Assembly: GCA_031550325.1 (NCBI GenBank)
Contig: JAVBOR010000030.1
Span: forward strand, 33,226 to 97,225
DNA length: 64,000 nt
DNA from: JAVBTT01 sp031550325
GTDB taxonomy: Bacteria > Bacillota > Clostridia > Oscillospirales > UBA929
Reading direction: 5' to 3'
Shown here: positions 32,509-40,148 of the stretch, piece by piece
How the letters are laid out: every line of letters starts with the position of its first letter
Position numbering within the stretch: position 1 is the stretch's first letter
Translations under genes and position numbers: made by a program
Notes under the pieces: generated by a model
Databases searched by the model: none
The model's input: only the letters and a program-made list of their open reading frames with translations
Told to the model about the DNA's origin: nothing

Positions 32509-33756
32509 ATGTCTGTCAAACTGTTGGCGCAGAACTGCAGGCAGGCAGCCGAGCAGCTGCGCATCGCGCCCATCGGGGTGCGCAACGCCGTTTTGGAGCG
32601 CATGGCAAGCATGCTCACAGAGCATCGCGAGCAGCTTCTGGCGGCAAACGCCGCCGACGTGGCGCACGCGCGGGAAAACGCCCTGAGCGAGGCCATGGTC
32701 GACCGGCTGACGCTGAACGCGGCGCGCATAGAGGGCATGGCGGCCGGTCTGCGCGAGGTGGCCGCGATGCCCGACCCGATCGGCTCGATGGACTTTGTCT
32801 CCCGCCGCCCGAACGGGCTTCAGATCGGCTGCAAGCGCGTGCCGCTGGGCGTGGTGGGCGTCATCTTCGAGTCGCGGCCCAACGTCACGGTCGACTCGGC
32901 TGCCCTGTGCCTGAAGGCCGGGAATCCCTGTTTGCTGCGCGGCGGGAAAGAGGCCATTTCGTCCAACATGGCGCTGGCCGGCCTGCTGCGCGCGGCGCTT
33001 GAGGCCTCCGGGCTTCCGGCCGACTGCGTCTGCCTGGTGGAGGACACTGACCGCGCGAGCGCCGTGGAAATGATGGGGCTCGTCGGGCTTCTGGACGTGC
33101 TTGTCCCGCGCGGCGGCGCGTCCCTGATCCGCACGGTCGTGGAAAACGCGCGCGTTCCGGTCATTCAGACCGGGGAGGGCAACTGCCACATCTATGTTGA
33201 TGAGGACGCCGATGAGGACATGGCGGTCGGCATCGTCGTCGACGCCAAGTGCTCGCGTCCGTCAACGTGCAACGCCGCCGAGACGCTGCTGGTTCATCAA
33301 AAGATCGCGCCGGGCTTTCTGAAGGCCTGCGCAAAGGCGCTGCTGGAGCGCGGCGTCGAGCTGCGCGGCTGTGAGCGCACGCGCGCGATTCTGACGCAGG
33401 GCGTCAAGGAGGCCACGGAGAGCGACTGGCAGACCGAATACAACGACCTCATTCTGGCAGTGCGCGTGGTCGACGGGCTGTACATGGCCACGGCGCACAT
33501 CGCAGCGTACGGTACAAAGCACAGCGAGGCGATCGTCACGCGCAACCTCTTCACTGCCCAGCGGTTTATTGACCGCGTTGACGCCGCGGCGGTGTATGTC
33601 AACGCCTCGACACGGTTTACAGACGGCGGGGAGTTTGGGCTTGGCGCCGAGCTGGGCATCTCAACCCAAAAGCTGCACGCGCGCGGTCCGATGGGCCTGC
33701 GCCACCTCACCACCGTTCAGTATGTCGTGATTGGCGAGGGGCAGGTCAGGGGGTAA
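32509..33756 (+). CDS. proA: Glutamate-5-semialdehyde dehydrogenase (gamma-glutamyl phosphate reductase)
   Basis: 415 residues. Reduces glutamyl-5-phosphate with NADPH. An aldehyde-dehydrogenase-like fold is shown by LGVVGVIFESRPNVTVD, KAGNPCLLRGGKEAISSN, and the catalytic Cys in DAKCSRPSTCNAAETLLV. The C-terminal ELGISTQKLHARGPMGL is typical of ProA. AGGAGGG precedes the ATG. The stop is followed after 3 bases by a 21-bp hairpin that begins a repeat cluster. Confidence 0.97.
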   Translation: MSVKLLAQNCRQAAEQLRIAPIGVRNAVLERMASMLTEHREQLLAANAADVAHARENALSEAMVDRLTLNAARIEGMAAGLREVAAMPDPIGSMDFVSRRPNGLQIGCKRVPLGVVGVIFESRPNVTVDSAALCLKAGNPCLLRGGKEAISSNMALAGLLRAALEASGLPADCVCLVEDTDRASAVEMMGLVGLLDVLVPRGGASLIRTVVENARVPVIQTGEGNCHIYVDEDADEDMAVGIVVDAKCSRPSTCNAAETLLVHQKIAPGFLKACAKALLERGVELRGCERTRAILTQGVKEATESDWQTEYNDLILAVRVVDGLYMATAHIAAYGTKHSEAIVTRNLFTAQRFIDRVDAAAVYVNASTRFTDGGEFGLGAELGISTQKLHARGPMGLRHLTTVQYVVIGEGQVRG

Positions 33757-33759
33757 GGC

Positions 33760-33883
33760 TGTCAAAGAACGTGTGCTTTCGCTTTGTGAAAGCACACGTT
33801 CTTTGACAAAGCGGGGGTTGGATCAAACCGCTGTGGCGGTTTGCAGAGTAGGGCGTTCCCGGAATGAATCCGGGAACGCCCTA
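33760..33883 (+). repeat. Half unit of the modular palindromic repeat after proA
   Basis: A 21-bp perfect hairpin (33760-33780 with 33788-33808, loop 7) starts 3 bases after the proA stop. Then come a GCGGGGG spacer, the AACCGC/GCGGTT hairpin and a perfect 15-bp hairpin TAGGGCGTTCCCGGA / TCCGGGAACGCCCTA (33849-33883). No nested hairpin. The first hairpin probably also terminates or stabilises proBA mRNA. Confidence 0.75.
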
Positions 33884-33886
33884 AGA

Positions 33887-34095
33887 CTGTAGACAAACCT
33901 TCGATTTGTCTACAAACGGGAGCAGGAACGCGTCTTTGTGAAGACGCGCATTGGGTGACTTTCCCGGAGTGAATCCGTGAAAGTCACTTGTTTCCATGCT
34001 TTGCGCTCAACCAGTCCAGCAGGGCCTAGCCGCCTTCGGCGTCAGGCTCGACGTGGTTTTGCGCAAAGGAACGAAGAGGCGGCCTTTGTCTACAG
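33887..34095 (+). repeat. Modular palindromic repeat unit, inverted near-identical copy of 13591-13799
   Basis: 209 bp with perfect 11-bp terminal inverted repeats CTGTAGACAAA / TTTGTCTACAG. Modules: terminal hairpin, CGCGTCTT/AAGACGCG hairpin, GTGACTTTC/GAAAGTCAC hairpin, nested hairpin with outer arms 33999-34013 and 34054-34068. Six substitutions and no gaps separate it from the copy 20 kb away. Confidence 0.87.
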
Positions 34096-34209
34096 GCAGA
34101 CAAACCGAAGGTTCGATGGGAAACGGTTTCGAAGAGTGAAATCCCGAAACCATTGTGGTTCATTTTTTTTGGATTCAATCCAGCAAGAACCTGTCGGCTG
34201 CGCAGCTGA
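34081..34209 (+). repeat. Truncated modular repeat unit
   Basis: Begins in the right terminal repeat of the previous unit. It carries the AAACGGTTTCG/CGAAACC hairpin, TTGTGGTTC, and the start of the nested core (CCAGCAAGAACCTG). At about 34205 it switches to an unrelated 20-bp-stem hairpin. Confidence 0.65.
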
Positions 34210-34250
34210 GAGCAGGGCTTTGCGGAAGTTACTTCCGCAAAGCCCTGCTC
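34210..34250 (+). terminator. Perfect 20-bp stem hairpin with T-rich tail
   Basis: Arms 34210-34229 and 34231-34250 are exact reverse complements, followed by TTGTTTACTCTTTTTGG. It interrupts a repeat core. No gene ends nearby, so it may insulate the LRR gene from read-through. Confidence 0.6.
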
Positions 34251-34417
34251 TTGTTTACTCTTTTTGGTTTTAGGCGGGGCCAGTTGCCCATATGCACGGC
34301 CTTCTCCCCTTTGGTCCATTTTGCGCCGATCATCCTCAATTAACATTTTTACCCGCCTGTTTTCCAATAATCCCTATAAAATGATGTGACTTTCTGAAAA
34401 TTTCTTCACAATCTGTC

Positions 34418-34446
34418 CTTTACTTTTTGAAGCAATATGGTATAAT
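34418..34446 (+). promoter_or_regulatory. Extended -10 promoter of the LRR gene
   Basis: TGGTATAAT (TATAAT at 34441-34446) with an extended -10 TG. The -35 (CTTTAC at 34418) is weak. The region 34300-34440 is AT-rich, unlike the rest of the window. Confidence 0.55.
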
Positions 34447-34519
34447 TTTCCCATGGGAAACACACTCTATGGCTTCCAGCATTTGGCAATTGGGTATTGG
34501 ACAAGGAGGAAATTAGACA

Positions 34520-37183
34520 ATGAACCGTTTATTAAGAGGTCTCTCACTGGCCCTTGCGCTGGTTCTGCTTTCAACTCTGGTTCCGGCGGGCCTGGCCGTG
34601 AGCGGCCCTGACCATGCAGCGCATGTTATGCAGGGGGATGTCATTTCCCGCGAGAATGCTCTTTCCCTTCCCTTTGCCCCTCCTGCCCCAAATTTTGAGC
34701 AGCCTTCCCCGGATCTGGAGCGTCCCCTCCGCGCGCGTCCCGCCCGCACCTCCGGCGTGTACGCCGGCGCGTTTGACTATAACGCGCACGACGCGGCCGC
34801 GGTCAGGACCTTTCTGGGCCAAATGCGCGAGGGCGTGTGCAACTTTGAAAAACTCGGCCTCTCTTCCCAGGATATCAATACGCCCACAGCATGGCGCTTC
34901 GCGGACTGGACGCTTGTCGGCAGCGAGTACCGGTTGCTCTCTCTCAATCTGTTTTTCCGCGGCGTATCGGGCTCCATTGACCTTTCGGGCTGCACAGAGC
35001 TGACCGAGGCCTATTTTGACTACAATCAGATCACCGATCTCAGGCTTACGGACTGTCAGAGCCTTGTGCGGTTGTCTCTTGACGGCAACCCCATCCGATC
35101 GCTTGATCTGTCCGGCCTTTTGTCGCTTAGTGAGGTCGATTGCTCCGCGACCGGACTTCAAACGCTGAATGTCGCCGGCTGCCAGTCGCTCACGACCCTG
35201 TATTGCAGCGACAGTGAACTTGCCTCTTTGGAGCTCGACGGACTGACCTCACTGAGGTTTCTCGATTGCACGGACAACCGGCTCACCCAGCTCAGCCTCG
35301 CGGGCACAACCGGTATGATTGACTTTGCCTGCGACGGAAACAATTTGACAAGCCTTGATTTGACCGGCTACGCGTCGCTCCTGAATCTGTCCTGCACGCG
35401 CAACGCGCTTGACAGCCTGATCCTGGACGGCTGCGGCGCGCTCACCAGCCTTTTCTGCGGCACAAACGAGCTTACCGGTCTGGACTTAACCGGACTGAAC
35501 GCTCTTATCTCCCTCAACTGCGCGGGCAACAAGCTGACAGGCCTGACGCTCAGCTCGACTTCAGAGCTCCTCTGGCTGGGCTGCAGCAACAACCAGTTTA
35601 CCTCGCTTGACCTGTCGGCGCTGACGAACCTCGAAACTCTGATTTGCTCAGACAATCGGCTCAAGTCGCTTGACCTGTCGGCTCAGCCCAACCTGTTCCT
35701 TCTCGACTGCGGTCAAAATGAACTTGCCTCGCTGGAGCTCTCCGGCCATGATGCGCTCACCTATCTTTACGCCGGCGAGAACAAGCTTACAGACATTACC
35801 CTCACGGGCTGCTCATCGCTTTTTTCGGCCGACTTTTCCCAAAACAAGCTCTCTGCTCTGGATCTGGACGGGCTGATTTCGCTGAACGACCTGATGATTC
35901 GCTACAACCTGTTCAGCGTTCTCAGCATCACGGATCTTCCCCGTCTGACCGTACTGGACTGCGCGTATAACGGCATGACCGAGCTGAGCCTTGTCGACCT
36001 TCCTTGGATGTCCCGCCTCGACGTCAGCGGCAACGAGCTGACAAGCCTCGGCTTTAACCCCGCAGATTTTCCCTGGCTTGAGCTGTTTTATGGCAACCAC
36101 AACTATTTCTCATCGCTCGACTTTTCGGGCTGCAACTTCCTGTTGGAGGTCAGATGCGCCGGCAACGGCCTGAACGAGCTTGTTCTGGACGGCTGCACGG
36201 GTCTCCAACTGCTGCAGTGCCAGGAAAACGCGCTCTCCGAGCTTGACGTGTCCGACGCCGACGAGCTCGTTTTGCTCTCGGCTTACGCCAATCCGTTGAC
36301 CGACGAGTGCGTTGACGTCTTATTGACGGCCGGGCTGACTTTCCTTGACTATACGCTGAACCAAAGGGGATACTCCATCCTGTCCTACGGAGAATACTTT
36401 GCGGACATCCAAAGCACAGGAGACGGAATGGCGCTTGTCTCCGACCTGAACACTCACAGCGGGGAGATTTACTTCCGCGTGCTCCCTGTTGCAAGCTTCA
36501 TCGGCTGGCAAAGCCTTGTCGGCATGGAACAGCCCGAACCGGACTCCAATGAGGACAACACCATCGGCTACTACACCGCCGCCATGACAGGGCCCCGGAT
36601 GAGCGCCCTGGCCGTGTTCGCCGAGCCGTCGATTGTAACGAAGCTCGTGGTAAACAGCCCGAGCATAGTCGAGGGTCTGGCCGCCACGCTCAAAATTGAC
36701 CTCACTGGCGAGAATCTCGACGGAAAAGAGATTACGGCGGGCTTCACCGCCGGCGGGCAAACCGTGGGCTCTCCGATTGCGCTGACCGCCGAAGGCGGCG
36801 TCTATCGCGCCAAGCTTGCGCTGAGCAGCGCCCCGGCCTGCGGCACTGACTGCGCTGTGGTGATTTGGGCTAACCGTGCCCTCCTTGCCTCCTTCCCGAT
36901 TACCCTTCTAGAGTATAAGCCACAGGATCTCTGGTCGCCCGTATATCGGCCCGAACCGGACGGCGGCCGCATTGTCTTCGGCGAGACCATCGCGCCAGCC
37001 GCAAAGGGCGGATACGCGCTGAAAATTGATGGAACCTCTGTAAGCGCATGGCAATCAGACCGTAATACGCTTTCGTTTTCCACTCCTCTCCCGCCGCAGC
37101 CGGGGAGCAAAATTGCCGTCAGCGGCGTCAAGTACCCAGAACTTTTCCCCAGCTACAGCTTCAGCTTTACGCTCAACGTGTAA
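34520..37183 (+). CDS. Secreted leucine-rich-repeat protein with a cysteine in the LRR consensus
   Basis: 887 residues. Signal peptide NRLLRGLSLALALVLLSTLVPAGLA. Residues about 150-610 hold some 20 tandem LRRs of 21 residues, pattern LDLSGLxxLxxLxCxxNxLTx, with Cys at the same position in many consecutive repeats. Residues about 615-887 are beta-rich and lack SLH or LPXTG signals, so the protein is either released or held non-covalently. LRRs of this length occur in internalin-like surface proteins; the ligand is unknown. AAGGAGGA is 9 bases before the ATG. Monocistronic. Confidence 0.87.
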   Translation: MNRLLRGLSLALALVLLSTLVPAGLAVSGPDHAAHVMQGDVISRENALSLPFAPPAPNFEQPSPDLERPLRARPARTSGVYAGAFDYNAHDAAAVRTFLGQMREGVCNFEKLGLSSQDINTPTAWRFADWTLVGSEYRLLSLNLFFRGVSGSIDLSGCTELTEAYFDYNQITDLRLTDCQSLVRLSLDGNPIRSLDLSGLLSLSEVDCSATGLQTLNVAGCQSLTTLYCSDSELASLELDGLTSLRFLDCTDNRLTQLSLAGTTGMIDFACDGNNLTSLDLTGYASLLNLSCTRNALDSLILDGCGALTSLFCGTNELTGLDLTGLNALISLNCAGNKLTGLTLSSTSELLWLGCSNNQFTSLDLSALTNLETLICSDNRLKSLDLSAQPNLFLLDCGQNELASLELSGHDALTYLYAGENKLTDITLTGCSSLFSADFSQNKLSALDLDGLISLNDLMIRYNLFSVLSITDLPRLTVLDCAYNGMTELSLVDLPWMSRLDVSGNELTSLGFNPADFPWLELFYGNHNYFSSLDFSGCNFLLEVRCAGNGLNELVLDGCTGLQLLQCQENALSELDVSDADELVLLSAYANPLTDECVDVLLTAGLTFLDYTLNQRGYSILSYGEYFADIQSTGDGMALVSDLNTHSGEIYFRVLPVASFIGWQSLVGMEQPEPDSNEDNTIGYYTAAMTGPRMSALAVFAEPSIVTKLVVNSPSIVEGLAATLKIDLTGENLDGKEITAGFTAGGQTVGSPIALTAEGGVYRAKLALSSAPACGTDCAVVIWANRALLASFPITLLEYKPQDLWSPVYRPEPDGGRIVFGETIAPAAKGGYALKIDGTSVSAWQSDRNTLSFSTPLPPQPGSKIAVSGVKYPELFPSYSFSFTLNV

Positions 37184-37215
37184 AGCGCGCCGCCGCGCTG
37201 AGTCGCGGCGGCGCT
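37184..37215 (+). terminator. GC-rich hairpin after the LRR gene
   Basis: AGCGCGCCGCCGCG pairs with CGCGGCGGCGCT with a 2-base bulge, directly after the stop. No T run follows. Confidence 0.45.
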
Positions 37216-37222
37216 GGCAGCC

Positions 37223-37283
37223 GCGAAACGTTTTGCCGGGGTTCGGGCGCAGCGTCGTTTGAGCCGCCGGCGAAACATTTTGC
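37223..37283. promoter_or_regulatory. Two operator-like palindromes upstream of the PucR-type regulator
   Basis: GCGAAACGTTTTGC (37223-37236) and GCGAAACATTTTGC (37270-37283) are 14-bp imperfect palindromes in direct repeat, 47 bases start to start and about 120-180 bases before the regulator gene. An AT-rich stretch with TATACT (37321) follows. They may bind the regulator itself. Confidence 0.45.
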
Positions 37284-37401
37284 CTTGTTATGTAAAGTTT
37301 CCTCTTGTAACTTTGAAAGATATACTGTATCATAATAGGGATATAAGCAGTTTTTAATCATTACTCTACTTTCAGCATGCACAAAGGAAGGATGACGAGC
37401 C

Positions 37402-38490
37402 ATGTCAAATCGCATGTTTCAGGGCATAGTCCTGCAAATGAAAGAAGCTTCGGATCGCATTCTCGGCGTGCTGGACGGGACGGGAACGGTTGTCGCCTGC
37501 AGTGATCTGTCCAAGATTGGCGAAAAGTGGGAGTTGGCCGTCAACGACATTTCCATGCAGTCGGACGACATCGTTGTCAGCGGCGGCTACACGTATCGCC
37601 CGCTGACCAGCTGGTCTTCCCATTTTGACTACGCCGCCTTTGTCGAGGGCGATACGCCGCACGCGCGCAGCCTGTGCGTCGCAATTGCCGTGGCGCTCAA
37701 TGGCGCGAAGGCGTTTTTTGATGAAAAGCACGACAAGGCAACGTTTGCCAAAAACATTCTGCTGGACAACATCCTGCCCGGAGACATTTATGTCCACAGC
37801 CGCGAACTGCACTTTGACGGCGACGTCCCGCGAGCTGTCCTTCTGGTGCGTCAGCTTGACACGCCGGACATCGCGGCCGTCGACATTATCCAGGGCCTGT
37901 TTCCTGACCGCCAGCACGATTTTGTTGTCTCGCTCAACGAGACCGACATCGCGCTTGTCAAGGAAGTCTTGCCCGACGTTGATCCCAAGGACCTCAGAAA
38001 ACTTGCGCTCGCCATTGAAGAAACCATCAAAAGCGAGCTCATGGTGCGCACGGTCATCGGCATCGGCACGGTCGCCGAGCATGTGAAGGATCTGGCGGCG
38101 TCCTACAAGGAGGCCACCGTTGCCATTGAGGTCGGCAAGGTGTTTGACACCGAAAAGACCATCATCAATTACGAGAACCTGGGAATAGGGCGGCTGATTT
38201 ATCAGCTTCCCACGACCATGTGCGAAATGTTTTTATCCGAGGTGTTCAAAAAGAGCACCATTGACTCCCTTGACCGCGAAACGCTGGAGACCATCCAAAA
38301 GTTTTTTGAAAACAACCTCAACGTCTCCGAAACCTCGCGGAAGCTTTTTGTCCACCGCAACACGCTTGTGTACAGGCTTGAAAAGATCAAGAAGCTCACG
38401 GGACTAGACTTGCGCGAATTCGACCACGCGATTATTTTCAAGGTTGCGCTGATGGTCAAGCGGTATCTGCTTTCCAGACAGGGCGGATGA
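37402..38490 (+). CDS. PucR/CdaR-family transcriptional regulator
   Basis: 362 residues. The C-terminal 60 residues (LETIQKFFENNLNVSETSRKLFVHRNTLVYRLEKIKKLTGLDLR) form the PucR-type helix-turn-helix. The middle region (VLLVRQLDTPDIAAVDIIQ through SYKEATVAIEVGKVF) resembles the GGDEF-like middle domain of CdaR proteins. The N-terminus may sense a small molecule or the cell envelope. It stands directly upstream of ftsE (43-base gap), so it could control the ftsEX-M23-protease group, but this is inferred from position only. GAAGGATGACGAGCC precedes the ATG. Confidence 0.83.
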   Translation: MSNRMFQGIVLQMKEASDRILGVLDGTGTVVACSDLSKIGEKWELAVNDISMQSDDIVVSGGYTYRPLTSWSSHFDYAAFVEGDTPHARSLCVAIAVALNGAKAFFDEKHDKATFAKNILLDNILPGDIYVHSRELHFDGDVPRAVLLVRQLDTPDIAAVDIIQGLFPDRQHDFVVSLNETDIALVKEVLPDVDPKDLRKLALAIEETIKSELMVRTVIGIGTVAEHVKDLAASYKEATVAIEVGKVFDTEKTIINYENLGIGRLIYQLPTTMCEMFLSEVFKKSTIDSLDRETLETIQKFFENNLNVSETSRKLFVHRNTLVYRLEKIKKLTGLDLREFDHAIIFKVALMVKRYLLSRQGG

Positions 38491-38533
38491 TGATAGAGAT
38501 GGAAGACTCCGGGGGCATTATGGGAGTGGTAAA

Positions 38534-39229
38534 TTGGTTCGATTTGTAGATGTGTATAAAGCATATGACAATGGTACGAAAGCGCTGAAAGGCGTCACTC
38601 TGCGCATTGACGACGGGGAGTTTGTGTTTTTGGTCGGCCCTTCGGGTTCGGGGAAATCTACCATCATCAAGCTTTTGACCGGTGAAATCAGGCCCACCGA
38701 GGGCAAGGTTATGGTCAACGGCTACAGCATCAACACCGCCAAAGAAAATGAGATCCCCATGCTCAGGCGCACCCTCGGCGTCATATTTCAGGATTTTCGG
38801 CTGATTGACAAAAAGAGCGTCTATGAGAACGTGGCTTTTGCCATGCGTGTCGTAGGCGCCTCTCCACGTGAGATCAAGCTTCGCGTGCCCTATGTCCTGG
38901 ACCTGGTCGGACTCTCCCACAAGGCGCGCAGGCGTCCCTTTGAACTTTCGGGCGGGGAGCAGCAGCGCGTGGCCATTGCGCGCGCGCTGATCAACAACCC
39001 ACGCGTGATCATCGCGGACGAGCCCACGGGAAACCTTGATCCGGCGCGCAGCCTGGAGATCATGATGCTGCTTGAGCGCATCAACGCGCTGGGAACAACC
39101 GTTTTGGCGGTCACACACGAAAAAGAACTGGTCAACCGCTTTGCCAAGCGCGTGGTGGCCATTGACGGCGGCCGGGTCATTGGCGACCGGACCGGCGGGT
39201 ATTTTAACTATGAAACGTTACGTCACTAG
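38534..39229 (+). CDS. ftsE: Cell division ATP-binding protein FtsE
   Basis: 231 residues. ABC ATPase with Walker A VGPSGSGKSTII, Q-loop IFQDFRLI, signature LSGGEQQRVAIARAL and Walker B VIIADEPTGNLD. With FtsX it activates peptidoglycan hydrolases at the membrane. TTG 38534 follows GGGAGTGG. It overlaps ftsX by 20 bases. The next gene encodes a coiled-coil M23 protein, the expected partner. Confidence 0.95.
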   Translation: MVRFVDVYKAYDNGTKALKGVTLRIDDGEFVFLVGPSGSGKSTIIKLLTGEIRPTEGKVMVNGYSINTAKENEIPMLRRTLGVIFQDFRLIDKKSVYENVAFAMRVVGASPREIKLRVPYVLDLVGLSHKARRRPFELSGGEQQRVAIARALINNPRVIIADEPTGNLDPARSLEIMMLLERINALGTTVLAVTHEKELVNRFAKRVVAIDGGRVIGDRTGGYFNYETLRH

Positions 39230-40097
39230 ATACTTCCTTACCGAGGGAATACGCGGACTTTTTCTGCACGGCTTTATGAGTTTTGCCGCCGTCGGCGTGA
39301 TTGTGGCGTGCCTGCTGATCATGGGCAGCTTCACGCTTCTGGCCGTCAATATTGACTCGCTTGTGCGCGGCCTTGAACAGCAAAATGAGCTGATCGCCTA
39401 TGTGGACGAGTCGCTCACCGATGCCGAGGCCCGCAGCGTCGGTACGCGCATCAACCTATTGGACAATATCGCCAACACGATTTTTGTCTCCAAGGAGGAT
39501 GCGCTGGAGGAGTTTACCGATTCCTTCGGGCAGTATAAATTTCTGCTGGAGGGCTATGAGGACAACAACAATCTGCGCCACCGCTACCGCGTGTTTCTTA
39601 TGGACATTTCCCTGGTCAATGAAACCGTGGCGGAGATCCAGACCGTGGCCGGCGTGGCCGAGGTTCATGTCGACCTGGAAGTGGCCAACGGGCTGATCAC
39701 CTTCCGGCGCGTCATTGAAACCGTCTCCTTTGTGCTGATCGTCGCGCTCTTGCTCGTGAGCATCTTCATCATATCCAATACGATTAAGCTGGCCACCTTT
39801 GACCGGCGCGAGGAAATCGGGATCATGCGCATTGTCGGCGCAACCAAGAGCTTCATCCGCTGGCCGTTTGTGGTCGAGGGCTTTTTGCTTGGCATGATGG
39901 CCGCTGTTTTCGCGTTCTTTTTCCAGTGGATCGTCTACAACACCTTTGCCGACGGCGTACTGAGCGACGTTTCGCAGGTACAGCTGATCTCCTTTGGGGA
40001 CATGTTCCTGCCCATTTTGCTCATCTTTGTGCTGACCGGCTTTCTCGTGGGCGTGGGCGGAAGCCTGCTGACCATCCGTAAATTCCTGCGCGTTTAG
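39210..40097 (+). CDS. ftsX: Cell division membrane protein FtsX
   Basis: 295 residues with four membrane segments: an N-terminal helix (MSFAAVGVIVACLLIMGSFTLL), an extracellular domain of about 120 residues, then three helices in the FtsX/MacB-type C-terminal permease region (TFDRREEIGIMRIVGATKSFIRWPFVVEGFLLG). The extracellular domain relays the FtsE ATPase signal to a murein hydrolase or its activator. Start ATG 39210 lies within the end of ftsE; longer versions would read through the ftsE sequence in another frame. Confidence 0.94.
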   Translation: MKRYVTRYFLTEGIRGLFLHGFMSFAAVGVIVACLLIMGSFTLLAVNIDSLVRGLEQQNELIAYVDESLTDAEARSVGTRINLLDNIANTIFVSKEDALEEFTDSFGQYKFLLEGYEDNNNLRHRYRVFLMDISLVNETVAEIQTVAGVAEVHVDLEVANGLITFRRVIETVSFVLIVALLLVSIFIISNTIKLATFDRREEIGIMRIVGATKSFIRWPFVVEGFLLGMMAAVFAFFFQWIVYNTFADGVLSDVSQVQLISFGDMFLPILLIFVLTGFLVGVGGSLLTIRKFLRV

Positions 40098-40148
40098 CGC
40101 AGGCGCACATAAAACGCATTCGTTTTGCATACATTAGGGGGATTGACT

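Noticed and set aside
13591..34095. Composite transposon bounded by the two inverted near-identical units
   Set aside because: The segment between them carries ordinary core genes and no transposase, and I see no target-site duplication at the outer ends.
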